Assembly (NCBI GenBank): GCA_016789405.1
Contig: JAEUPQ010000013.1
Span: 1-64,000, forward strand
From: Lysobacteraceae bacterium
GTDB taxonomy: Bacteria; Pseudomonadota; Gammaproteobacteria; Xanthomonadales; Xanthomonadaceae
DNA: 64,000 nt
Direction: 5' to 3'
Below the pieces are notes generated by a model. It was not told where the DNA came from and made no database searches. It saw only the letters and a list, made by a program, of their open reading frames with translations. The stretch's first letter is position 1. The number at the start of each line of letters is the position of its first letter. Below, piece after piece: positions 27,712 to 35,825 of this stretch. A program made the translations under genes and the position numbers.

Positions 27712-28920
27712 TCACGGCGTTGCCGCCTGGGTCGGTTTCGGGGCGCCACCGATGGCCGCGATAGCGCGACCGCCGGTGCTTGTCGATGCATCCATCGCGA
27801 CCTTCTTCGGCACGACCGGCATGCCGGGGAAGAACACCTTCTGCACACCGTTGACGATGACCGTGTCCTGCGCCGCCAGGCCGGACTCGACCACGCGCAG
27901 CCCATCGACCGAACGGCCGAGCACTACGTCCTTGCGCACGGCCTGGTTGCCCTTGCCGAGCACGTAGACGTACTTGCGGTCCTGGTCGGTCAGCACGGCC
28001 TTGTCGTCGATCAGCAGGGCCTGCGCGCGGGCGCCGCCTTCGAGCTGCACGCGCGCGAACAGGCCGGGCGTGAAGCGTCGATCGGTGTTCTTCAGCACGG
28101 CGCGTGCGCGGATCGTGCCGGTGGCCGGGTCGACCTGGTTGTCGACGAAATCGACGATGCCTTCGTGCGGATAGCCGGTCTCGTCGGCGAGGCCGACGCG
28201 CACGCGGCTGCTCGAAGCCGTGCCGTCGCGCAGGAAGGCCTGTTCGTCGCTTTCGAAATACACGTGCACCGGATCGAGCGAAACCACCGTGGTCAGCAGC
28301 GTGCCGTCGGCCTGCGCGAGGTTGCCGGTGGTGACCAGCGCGCGACCAGCGCGACCGTCGATCGGCGAACGCACTTCGGTGAACTGCAGGTCCAGCCGCG
28401 CGCTGGCGACCGCCGCTTCGGCGGCGCGCACGCCGGCATCGCCCTGTGCGGTGGCGGCCTTGCGGGTGTCGAACTCCTCGCGCGAGATGGCCTTGGCGTC
28501 GATCAGCGCCTGCGCGCGTGCATCCTGCGATCGTGCGAGGCGTGCTTCGCTGCGCGCGCGTTCGAGGTTCGCTTCCGCCTGCGCAAGCGCGGCGCGATAC
28601 GGACGCTGGTCGATCACGAACAGCAGTTGGCCCTTGCGGACTTCGTCGCCTTCGCGGTACGCGACGCGTTCGATGTAGCCGCTGACGCGTGGCCGCAGCT
28701 CGACGGTTTCCACGGCCGAGAACCGGCCGGTGACATCGTTCCATTGGGTCACGTCGCGCTGGAGCACCTGCGCGACGCTGACTTCCGGCGCTGGCGGCGC
28801 TGCATCCGCGGGTGCGGCTTCGCTGCTGCACGCGGAGACGACGATGGCGATCGCTGCGCTCAACAGCAGCGCGGCGAGGGAGCGGTGAGTGCCCGGACGG
28901 GCGAGCGAGTCGAGGTTCAT
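27712..28920 (-). CDS. RND periplasmic adaptor subunit (MexE-like lipoprotein)
   Basis: The 402-residue membrane-fusion protein has a lipobox (AIAIVVSAC). Lipoyl halves are at VELRPRVSGYIERVAYREG and SPIDGRAGRALVTTGNL, an alpha-helical hairpin lies between them, and a C-terminal beta-barrel and membrane-proximal domain follows. It bridges pump and channel. Its start overlaps the stop of the upstream SDR-like gene by four bases, so they are coupled. Confidence 0.93.
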   Translation of the reverse strand: MNLDSLARPGTHRSLAALLLSAAIAIVVSACSSEAAPADAAPPAPEVSVAQVLQRDVTQWNDVTGRFSAVETVELRPRVSGYIERVAYREGDEVRKGQLLFVIDQRPYRAALAQAEANLERARSEARLARSQDARAQALIDAKAISREEFDTRKAATAQGDAGVRAAEAAVASARLDLQFTEVRSPIDGRAGRALVTTGNLAQADGTLLTTVVSLDPVHVYFESDEQAFLRDGTASSSRVRVGLADETGYPHEGIVDFVDNQVDPATGTIRARAVLKNTDRRFTPGLFARVQLEGGARAQALLIDDKAVLTDQDRKYVYVLGKGNQAVRKDVVLGRSVDGLRVVESGLAAQDTVIVNGVQKVFFPGMPVVPKKVAMDASTSTGGRAIAAIGGAPKPTQAATP

Positions 28921-29831
28921 GGCGAGAGCCGGTCCTTGATGAGGGGAGTGGAAGCGATGTCGCGCAGCAACCTGCGCCCATCATGGAGAGAGCGTTCCGC
29001 AGGAACGGGCATTGCGCCATCCGATTCCTGCCATGTCGTGGCAGTAGTGTTCGTCGGTGCGGTGTCGATCGCGTCGATGTCGTCCGACCAGAACGGCGAC
29101 GGCGCGTCTGTCGCGCCGAAGCGGATGACGGCATCGGTCGATGCGGCCGGGGCGATCGCCATCGACACCGCGCGTCGCGCCACCGCACCGAGGCTTGGCC
29201 ATTCGGGGCAGGCATGGCGCACGTTGCCAGGTGTGCGCAGCGGTGCATCCACGCCGAGCAGCTGCACGTGCACGCCGAGGGTGCGTGCTTCGTCGTGCAG
29301 GACGCGCGCGAGCATCCGCAGCGCGGCGGCGGTGATCGAGTGATGTCCGTAGCCCGCCCACGGATAGTCCGCGCCGGGACCGCCGACCAGCACATAGCCG
29401 CCCTGGCCGTGCGCGGAGAGCATCGGCAGCAGGTGGCGCGCAGCGAACAGGTGCGGCAGCAGGTCGTCATCGATGCAGCGGCGCAGCACCTCGCCGGGCT
29501 GGTCCAGCAGTCGACCGCGGACGGGTGTGCCACGGATCGCGGCGACCACGCCGGTGATCGGCATGCCGAACGTGCGCACGCGGTGCGCGAGTCCAGCCGC
29601 CTCGGCGTCGCTGGCGACCGAGGCCGCGAGTGTCGTCAGCGGCTTGCCTGCGTGGCTCGCCTGCAGTTGGTCCAGCGCGTCCGCGTCGCGGCCGATGGCG
29701 ATGACCGAGCGACCCGCGCCCAGCGCGGACGCCACCAGCGCGCCGCCTAGGCAGCCGGTCGCGCCAAGGACCAGCAGTGCGGGCTTGGGACCGTCGTCGA
29801 GGCCGGGATAATCATCAATTGTCCCGATCAT
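28917..29831 (-). CDS. SDR-like NAD(P)-binding protein with altered active site
   Basis: The 304-residue protein opens with an extra 16 residues and then the Rossmann motif LVLGATGCLGGAL. It keeps the SDR shape (VTGVVAAIRG-type region, YVLVGGPGADYPWAG). However, the YxxxK position reads YGHHS, so the catalytic Lys is absent. It may bind cofactor without classical dehydrogenase chemistry, or act as an NAD(P) sensor. Its start overlaps the small membrane-protein gene upstream and its stop overlaps the adaptor gene downstream, placing it firmly in the efflux operon. Confidence 0.7.
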   Translation of the reverse strand: MIGTIDDYPGLDDGPKPALLVLGATGCLGGALVASALGAGRSVIAIGRDADALDQLQASHAGKPLTTLAASVASDAEAAGLAHRVRTFGMPITGVVAAIRGTPVRGRLLDQPGEVLRRCIDDDLLPHLFAARHLLPMLSAHGQGGYVLVGGPGADYPWAGYGHHSITAAALRMLARVLHDEARTLGVHVQLLGVDAPLRTPGNVRHACPEWPSLGAVARRAVSMAIAPAASTDAVIRFGATDAPSPFWSDDIDAIDTAPTNTTATTWQESDGAMPVPAERSLHDGRRLLRDIASTPLIKDRLSP

Positions 29832-30073
29832 GGGATTTTCTCTCCCGAAAACATCACCTCGACGCTCTGGATGCGACCCGAGACCACGCCTTCGGCCCAG
29901 CGATGCAGCCACTTGCCGATCGGCAGCGCGAGGAGCGCGCCGATCAACCAGGACCAGCCAGCGGGAATTCCAAGCAATTGATTTACAAGCAATGCAAAGC
30001 CGGCCGACAGATCCACGAGGATCATCAGGACGAGACTGCTGCTCAACAGATTGCGGCGGGAGGCGGTGCTCAC
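29828..30073 (-). CDS. Small two-helix membrane protein, DUF2798-like
   Basis: The 81-residue protein has two predicted transmembrane helices (LLSSSLVLMILVDLSAGFAL and WSWLIGALLALPIGKWL) and a polar C-terminus. Size and plan are those of DUF2798 proteins, but the resemblance is modest. The likely start is GTG at 30073 with GGAG seven bases upstream; I see no suitable ATG. It is the first gene of the efflux operon and overlaps the next by four bases. Function is unknown. Confidence 0.55.
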   Translation of the reverse strand: MSTASRRNLLSSSLVLMILVDLSAGFALLVNQLLGIPAGWSWLIGALLALPIGKWLHRWAEGVVSGRIQSVEVMFSGEKIP

Positions 30074-30161
30074 GGCGGGACTCCGATCCGGGAATGGTGT
30101 GCACTCTAGGCCTCCGGCCGCCGCTTGATTAGTCGGCGAATCGGGGAATAATTGTCCCTCG

Positions 30162-30172
30162 ATTGGTCCAAT
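30162..30172. promoter_or_regulatory. ATTGG-T-CCAAT dyad in the divergent LysR/efflux promoter region
   Basis: A perfect inverted repeat with 5-base arms lies between the LysR gene and the divergent efflux operon, 41 bases before the LysR start. It is a candidate LysR-family binding site controlling both directions. Confidence 0.4.
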
Positions 30173-30212
30173 CATCCCATTGGCCCAAACCTGCACGCCC
30201 CCGGAGGCCGTC

Positions 30213-31280
30213 ATGCAACGCGATCTCAACGACACGCTGGTGTTCGTCAAAGTGGTGGAGCACGGCAGCTTCATCGCCGCTGCGAATGCGCTGCGCCTGC
30301 CCAAGACCACCGTCAGCCGCAAGGTGCAGGATCTCGAAACACGGCTGGGCGCGCAGTTGCTCCACCGCACCACGCGCAAGCTCGGGCTGACCGAAGCGGG
30401 CAGCGTGTATTTCGAGCACTGCCAGCGCATCGCGCGCGAGCTCGACGAAGCCGAGAGCGCTGTCGGACAGTTGCAGGGCGGTCCGCGCGGCTGGCTGCGG
30501 TTCACCGCGCCGTATTCGATCGGCATCACCTGGGTCGCGCCGCTGCTCGGCGAATTCCACGCCATGCATCCCGAAGTGCGCATCGAGATGCTGCTGAGCA
30601 ACGAGCCCGTCGACCTGATCGACCAGGAAATCGATGTCGCGCTGCGCGGCGGGCCGTTGCCCGATTCCAACCTCGTCGCGCGCAAGCTGTCGGTCTTCCG
30701 CTCGCAGGTCTATGCGAGCCCGCATTACATCGAACGCCATGGCGAGCCGCTGACCCCCGACGACCTGCAGCACCACCGCACGCTCGCAATGCCAAAGCAT
30801 CGGCGCAATGGCCAGTACTTCTGGCCGCTCGGCGATGGCGAGCGCAACGACGACGTGCGCATCGATCCGATCCTCGTCGCCAACGATCCCGGTGCGCTCA
30901 CGGGCGCGCTGATCTGCGGCGAGGGCCTGATGCTTGCCAGCGACGTGATGATGAAGGCGCACATCGAGCTGGGCCACGTGCAGCGCGTGCTGGCAGGCTG
31001 GACCGGACCGGAATACGCGTTCAACGCGGTGTTCCCGCGTGGCCGGGTCACATCGCCGAAGGTGCGCGCCTTCGTCGACTTCCTCGTCGACCGATTGAAT
31101 TTCGACGCGGACTACATGCAGGTGATGTGCCCGGACCGCAAGCGATTCCTGGCTGCACAGGAAGCCTCGCGCGTGGCGAAGGCGGAATTGAGCAAAGCGC
31201 GTCGCAAGGCCGTCGCCATGCCGCTGCCCGAAGGCGAGTACGACGCCGGCATGGACATGTCGGAGCCGGTCGCGCGCTGA
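30213..31280 (+). CDS. LysR-family regulator, divergent from the RND operon
   Basis: The 355-residue regulator has the N-terminal winged HTH (LVFVKVVEHGSFIAAANAL; RLPKTTVSRKVQDLETRLG) and a LysR effector-binding domain. An extra basic and acidic tail of about 50 residues (KAELSKARRKAVAMP) makes it longer than the usual 300-320. The start at 30213 has GGAGG five bases upstream; a longer frame from 30180 lacks one. Its position opposite the MexEF-like operon parallels MexT, so it is the probable activator of the pump, as an inference from layout. Confidence 0.88.
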   Translation: MQRDLNDTLVFVKVVEHGSFIAAANALRLPKTTVSRKVQDLETRLGAQLLHRTTRKLGLTEAGSVYFEHCQRIARELDEAESAVGQLQGGPRGWLRFTAPYSIGITWVAPLLGEFHAMHPEVRIEMLLSNEPVDLIDQEIDVALRGGPLPDSNLVARKLSVFRSQVYASPHYIERHGEPLTPDDLQHHRTLAMPKHRRNGQYFWPLGDGERNDDVRIDPILVANDPGALTGALICGEGLMLASDVMMKAHIELGHVQRVLAGWTGPEYAFNAVFPRGRVTSPKVRAFVDFLVDRLNFDADYMQVMCPDRKRFLAAQEASRVAKAELSKARRKAVAMPLPEGEYDAGMDMSEPVAR

Positions 31281-31372
31281 GGCGGGCCGTGCCCCGCGTG
31301 CCCGACGCCTCGCGCGGGACGCTGCCGACCGCCGCAGGCCGAGGATGCGCGGCGCATGTCATGAGGAAGTGC

Positions 31373-31625
31373 ATGAAGCTCAATCTGTCCATCGGTCTGG
31401 CCACCGTCCTGCTCGCAGGTCTCATGACTGCCTGTACCGCGCAGGCAGGCTGGCCGCAGCCGAGTACGGCCTGCACCGCTGCGAACCAGGGCGCCACATC
31501 GGCCGTGGAGTATCGCTCGCCATGGGGGTGAGCGCCTGGAGATCACTTACTACTGCGACGGCGGCCACTGGCAGCTGTTCGTCATCTGCGACCTCAACCC
31601 GGGCGGCATCTGCGTGCTGTATTGA
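31373..31625 (+). pseudogene. Small exported protein gene broken by a frameshift in a G-run
   Basis: Frame 1 encodes a signal-like N-terminus (MKLNLSIGLATVLLAGL, then MTAC, a marginal lipobox) and stops at 31531 after SAVEYRSPWG. Removing one G from the five-G run at 31524-31528 joins it to a frame continuing as ERLEITYYCDGGHWQLFV and ending in CVLY before a stop at 31623-31625. The joined product would be about 83 residues with several Cys. The continuation looks like real protein. The cause is either a true mutation, phase variation, or an error in a homopolymer. The start at 31373 has GAGGA six bases upstream. Confidence 0.6.
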
Positions 31626-31642
31626 TCGCAGCGCGGGTGCGT

Positions 31643-31672
31643 CATCCGGCACCGTTCCGCTGGTGCCGGATG
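31643..31672. terminator. Terminator hairpin between convergent genes
   Basis: CATCCGGCACC (31643-31653) pairs perfectly with GGTGCCGGATG (31662-31672) around an 8-base loop. It lies in the 80-base gap between the broken small gene and the convergent DJ-1/PfpI gene. Confidence 0.7.
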
Positions 31673-31705
31673 TCCGGAGCGGAAGCCGGTGCACAGTTCG
31701 CGCCA

Positions 31706-32758
31706 TCACGGCCGCGCCAGTCGCTGCAGGCGGAAGGCGTCGCCGAGATCGCCGCGCATGCCGGCGATGAGCGCATGCATGAGGATCAGGCGACGGTCCG
31801 CGTCGGGATGCGTCCTGCGCAAGCGCTCGGCCGCTGCGGCGCCCTGCCGCCGATAGGCCAGCAGGACGCGCGCTGCCTGCTCTTCGCGCGTGGCCTCGCG
31901 CGCGATGGGTGCGTGGCCCATCGCGCGGACCATCGCTTCGGCGACCGACCACGTGGCCCAGGGGTTCTGGCCCGTGACCAGTTTGCCGTCGACGATCGTG
32001 TTGTCGAGATACATCGGCCCTTCGACATAGCGCGCGCCCACTTCGCGCAGCCGATCCTGGAGGAGATAGGGAAAGAGGTCGCGCGCGTTCTCGATCAGGA
32101 ACAGTTCCTCGTCGTTGCTGAAACCGGTGACGCGGCGTTGCGACAGCAGTCGCGAACCATCGTCGAGACGGACGTTCAGCAGCGCTGCGGGACCATGGCA
32201 GACCGCGCCGATCACCCCGCCGCGCGCATGGATCGCGCGCACGATCCGATGGATGTCGACATCGTCCGGAAAGTCGAACATCGTGCCCTTGCCGCCGACG
32301 AAATAGACCGCCTCGTAGCGATCCGGATCCACGGCCGACAGCTGCAGCGTCGCCTTGAGCCTGCGTCGTGCTTCGGCATCGTTGAGGAATGCGTGATCGG
32401 CCTGGTCGAGGTCCTCGTCCAGCTTCATCGGCGGTTCGCCGCCCTTCGGGCTGGCGATGTCGACCTCATAGCCGTTCGCGCGGAACACGTAGTACGCACG
32501 CGACAATTCGGTCAGCTCGTAGCCGGCCTTCTTGCCGCTGTCGCCGATCATGGCCGTGCTGGTGACCACGGCAAGCACGCGTCCTCGCTGCTCGCGCACG
32601 CCATCGCGCAGGAATGCGAGATCCGCTGGCGTCGATGCGGGGTTCGCCGGCATCTGTTCGTCGAGCGCGAAACCGTCGACGTAGACGTATCCGCCGATGC
32701 ACGACAGCAGCAATCCCGTCGCGCAGGCGAGCAGGCCGCGTCGGATCCATCGTTTCAT
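31706..32758 (-). CDS. Membrane-anchored DJ-1/PfpI (class I glutamine amidotransferase-like) protein
   Basis: The 350-residue protein has an N-terminal hydrophobic segment (RGLLACATGLLLSCIGGYVYV) that can act as a signal anchor or lipoprotein signal. A DJ-1/PfpI domain similar to Hsp31-type proteins follows. The nucleophile elbow is GAVCHGPAALLN with Cys187. Residues after about 270 form a helical Arg-rich extension not typical of the family. Family members act as glyoxalases, deglycases, chaperones or peptidases. The start at 32758 has GGGAG eight bases upstream; a GTG at 32767 is an alternative. The periplasmic location is unusual for this normally cytoplasmic family. Confidence 0.8.
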   Translation of the reverse strand: MKRWIRRGLLACATGLLLSCIGGYVYVDGFALDEQMPANPASTPADLAFLRDGVREQRGRVLAVVTSTAMIGDSGKKAGYELTELSRAYYVFRANGYEVDIASPKGGEPPMKLDEDLDQADHAFLNDAEARRRLKATLQLSAVDPDRYEAVYFVGGKGTMFDFPDDVDIHRIVRAIHARGGVIGAVCHGPAALLNVRLDDGSRLLSQRRVTGFSNDEELFLIENARDLFPYLLQDRLREVGARYVEGPMYLDNTIVDGKLVTGQNPWATWSVAEAMVRAMGHAPIAREATREEQAARVLLAYRRQGAAAAERLRRTHPDADRRLILMHALIAGMRGDLGDAFRLQRLARP

Positions 32759-32881
32759 GGAAACCACTCCCGTCCGGCCGCAATCCGGCCCGTCGAAATC
32801 CTGTCACCCGGGATGTGAAGAAAGATTCAAGCGTCGCTGCCGTGCATGCGTCCGTGGGCGCGGCCTTCGTCGCCCCTGCCG

Positions 32882-33271
32882 CTACTTCAGCCGTTCGAGA
32901 CGCCCCTTGCGGCGAACGATGTTCTTGTAGTCCCACTGGGTGTCCCGGGCCTTGCCGAGCCAGCGCGCAAGATCATTGATGTCGACCTGTTCGGCCGTGG
33001 TGAATCGTGCTTCCGCAGCCTTGAACTTGCCTTCGTTCGAGAGGCCCGGCTCATCGAACGACTGCCCGCTCCAGAACAGCAGGCGAACGCAGTGTTTGAG
33101 CTTGCTGTAGCCGACGATCGGATTGCCGTCGAGGAACCACACGGGGTGGGCGTGCCACACCTTGTTTTCCGCTTCGGGCAAGTGGCATGCGATTTCGCGT
33201 GCGAGCAGGTCGCAGATCGCCTGGTCGGCGGGTTGCAGCGCCGCATGGTACTGGAGGGTGTCGGGATGCAT
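32882..33271 (-). CDS. DUF1801-family small protein
   Basis: The 129-residue cytoplasmic protein has the DUF1801 (YdhG-like) pattern: AENKVWHAHPVWFLDGNPIVGY, quoted in part as VWHAHPVWFLDGNPIVG, then CVRLLFWSGQSFDEPGL. Related proteins have been called iron chaperones, but that role is not established for this branch. The start at 33271 begins the conserved region; the frame is open ten codons further up. It follows the flavoprotein gene on the same strand after 72 bases. Confidence 0.72.
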   Translation of the reverse strand: MHPDTLQYHAALQPADQAICDLLAREIACHLPEAENKVWHAHPVWFLDGNPIVGYSKLKHCVRLLFWSGQSFDEPGLSNEGKFKAAEARFTTAEQVDINDLARWLGKARDTQWDYKNIVRRKGRLERLK

Positions 33272-33343
33272 CGGTCGGGTCCGTGCCGGGGGTGCGGGCA
33301 TGTTGCATGGCGGTGTGGTGGAGCGCCAGCGACGGCCGCGCGA

Positions 33344-34933
33344 TCAGTCCACCGGCAGCGACTGCGGGTGATGGAAGACATTGGTCGGATCCCAGCGCCG
33401 CTTGATGTCGACGAGGTTGCGCGGGCGGTTCCGATAGTTGTCGAGGAAGTACAGCCACAGGGCGCGATCGACATCGCCGCCGGCATGGGTGCCGAGCGCG
33501 CTGTCCGGATAGTTGTAGTAGCAGCCGTCGACGACGCTTTGCGCATCGCGCGCAGGATCGGGCGTGCCTCCGTATGCGGCGTACACGTCGCGATACAGAC
33601 CGTCGATCCAGCCTACGTGCGCGGCTTCCTGCGTCGTGTACGGCGGGCGATTGCCCTGGCCGGGCGGCGAGTCGTTGTTCCAGTAAGTCTGGTACTGCAG
33701 CTTCATGATCGAACTGCGTTGCGGTACGGCGGTTGCATCCGATGCGCGGCGGTTGATCGCGCCGCCGTAGCTGTCCACCTGCAGCAGGCTCTGCGCCATG
33801 TCGGCGGCCTGCACGCCTGCGGGCACCACCTGCAGCCAGTGGTGGATCGCGTCCACCTGTTCGATCGGGAAGGCCTGCTTCATGTATGCGGACTTGTACT
33901 TGCCGAACTGGTTGGGTCCCGAGCCATTGAGCGTCTGCAGGGCTTCGAGATAGGTCAGGTGCTGCGCCTGCTCGCTCGCCGGCAAGGTGTGCATGTAGCC
34001 CGGGTGGCCGCCGAAAGGCTTGAGCAGAGGCGTCGTGCGCGCGACGCGCGAGAAGCGCGCCTGCAACTGTTCGACATGGCGTTCGGCGTGCAGGCAATGC
34101 TCGCGATGCGCCGTTCCCGGCGGCGATGCGACCTGCAGCACCAGGCCGAGCTGGCCGGCAGCCACGTGATTGAGCTTGAGCAGGGTGAACGCGTTGTCCG
34201 GCAGCGTCGTCATCAGCTCGGCGTATTCGGCCAGCAGCGAACGGAACGACGACAGCGGCATGTCGCTCCAGTTCCAGGCCAGCGTCCACAGCGTCGCATG
34301 CTCGGGTGTCGCAGGCAGTTCGGCGAACCAGTAGCGCGCGATCACGCCGAAGTTGCCGCCGCCGGCACCGCACAGCGCCCAGAACAGATCGCGTTCGTCC
34401 ACGTCAGCACTCTGTGCAGAAACGTGTCGCAGGCGCGCCTCGCCGCGCGCGGCATCCCAGGTGACGATGTCGACGGCATGCAGATGGTCCACCGTCAGTC
34501 CGTGCAATCGCGACAGCAGGCCATAGCCGCCGCCGGTGATGTGCCCGCCAGCGCCGACCGAATAGCACGAGCCGGCCGGCAGGGTTCGGCCGAAACCATT
34601 GAGCAGCGTGCGGTACACCGTCCAGTTCTCGCAGCCGGCGTCGACGAAGTACATCCCGCGCTCGCGATCGAAACCGACCTGGTTCAGCGCCGACATGTCG
34701 ATGACAGCGCGGGTGTCGTCGCTGTAGACGAAGTTTTCGTAGCAGTGTCGTCCTGAGGTGGCCTTCACGTCCCGGCCGTGGGCCGCGATCGCATCGCGCA
34801 GCATGTCGGCGACCTCGTCGATGCGAGTCGGCACGTACACGGCTTCGAGCGCGGGTGCGAACCAGCGCCGGTCGAAGCCCTGGCGGTCGCTGAGGATGGG
34901 GGGGCGCGTGGGTCCAGGCGTGAGGCGGCTCAT
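33344..34933 (-). CDS. Berberine-bridge-enzyme-like FAD-dependent oxidoreductase
   Basis: The 529-residue flavoprotein has a PCMH-type FAD domain (about 35-240). The His of SGRHCYENF is at the usual 8-alpha-histidyl-FAD position. GAGGHITGGGYG and CGAGGGNFGV follow, then a substrate domain, and a C-terminal BBE segment (CYYNYPDSAL, WDPTNVFHHPQSL). It has no export signal. Bacterial relatives oxidise sugars, oligosaccharides or secondary-metabolite alcohols. The substrate cannot be assigned. The start at 34933 has AGGGA nine bases upstream; ATGs at 34942 and 34969 are alternatives. Confidence 0.88.
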   Translation of the reverse strand: MSRLTPGPTRPPILSDRQGFDRRWFAPALEAVYVPTRIDEVADMLRDAIAAHGRDVKATSGRHCYENFVYSDDTRAVIDMSALNQVGFDRERGMYFVDAGCENWTVYRTLLNGFGRTLPAGSCYSVGAGGHITGGGYGLLSRLHGLTVDHLHAVDIVTWDAARGEARLRHVSAQSADVDERDLFWALCGAGGGNFGVIARYWFAELPATPEHATLWTLAWNWSDMPLSSFRSLLAEYAELMTTLPDNAFTLLKLNHVAAGQLGLVLQVASPPGTAHREHCLHAERHVEQLQARFSRVARTTPLLKPFGGHPGYMHTLPASEQAQHLTYLEALQTLNGSGPNQFGKYKSAYMKQAFPIEQVDAIHHWLQVVPAGVQAADMAQSLLQVDSYGGAINRRASDATAVPQRSSIMKLQYQTYWNNDSPPGQGNRPPYTTQEAAHVGWIDGLYRDVYAAYGGTPDPARDAQSVVDGCYYNYPDSALGTHAGGDVDRALWLYFLDNYRNRPRNLVDIKRRWDPTNVFHHPQSLPVD

Positions 34934-35282
34934 GGCAAACATTCCCTGTTCGATGATGGGCACGATCATGCGCCTCCGGTCAGGCGCACCGCAATCGGGG
35001 GCGGGATCAGTTCGGGATCGATCGCGTGTTGCGGGGCCTGCCGATGGACGGCGTGCAAGAGGGCGAAATGAAGCAAAGGGAGGTGTATCGTCCCGTGGCG
35101 GGCAGGGTCGCCTCGCATGCCTTCGTGGTCACGATGCGAAGGTCGGTGGGGCGGTCGGCCCGGTCGTGCTTCTGGTTCAATGCTTCACAGTGCGTCCGTA
35201 GCGGTCAGTCCTGCCGAATCCGCCGGCGATCGCGGTCCGCGCCGTCCGGCAAACATGTCAACCTGACGATGGGAGTATCGCA
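34934..35282. other. Intergenic region with no gene seen
   Basis: About 350 bases separate the divergent flavoprotein gene and the small secreted-protein gene. They must carry both promoters. I find no clear operator, repeat or short gene; the short frames present lack ribosome-binding sites. Confidence 0.5.
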
Positions 35283-35714
35283 ATGAGCAGAATCAAGCAT
35301 GCGTTTGTCGGTATCGTCGTGACCTGCGGTTTCCTGGCATCGAGTGCGCAGGCGATCGACAAGAAATACCGTGCAGCCCTCGAAAGATCAGGCTGCACGC
35401 AGCTGACCGAGATGCAGGGCTGCGACATCAACAAGACGAAGGCCCAGAACGCGCAGGCTGGCTTCGGCGCCACGGCATCGAGGCCGCCCGCGTCCTCGAC
35501 GCCGCGCTACAAGGACCTCGTGCACAGGAATTCGATCGATGCGATCGACGCCATGATGGAGCGGGGATTCAAGAACGTCGATTCCATCAACTCGGCCAAC
35601 ACGCAGTACGGGATCTTCTATCACCCGGGCGGCCGGCTTTGCGTGCAGCTGACGATGGCGGATGGCGAAGTGCTCGCTGCGGACGACATCCATTCCCACC
35701 CCAACTGCCATTGA
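35283..35714 (+). CDS. Small exported protein of unknown function
   Basis: The 143-residue protein has a good signal peptide (HAFVGIVVTCGFLASSAQA). The mature part has four Cys (SGCTQLTEMQGCD, RLCVQL, HPNCH), which suggests disulfides. It also has a middle Ala/Pro-rich linker and a compact C-terminal domain (NTQYGIFYHPGGRLCVQLT, ADDIHSHPNC). I recognise no family. GGGAG lies about eight bases before the ATG. It converges with the histidine kinase gene downstream. Confidence 0.68.
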   Translation: MSRIKHAFVGIVVTCGFLASSAQAIDKKYRAALERSGCTQLTEMQGCDINKTKAQNAQAGFGATASRPPASSTPRYKDLVHRNSIDAIDAMMERGFKNVDSINSANTQYGIFYHPGGRLCVQLTMADGEVLAADDIHSHPNCH

Positions 35715-35825
35715 TGACGGGCAGCGGCCAGTGACATCGCGAGGCATCTCCCGATGTGGCCCTAGCGGCAACTTGAATCACGGACGGCGGAATATAGGAT
35801 CACGCCGATGAAGGACGGTCGTGGC

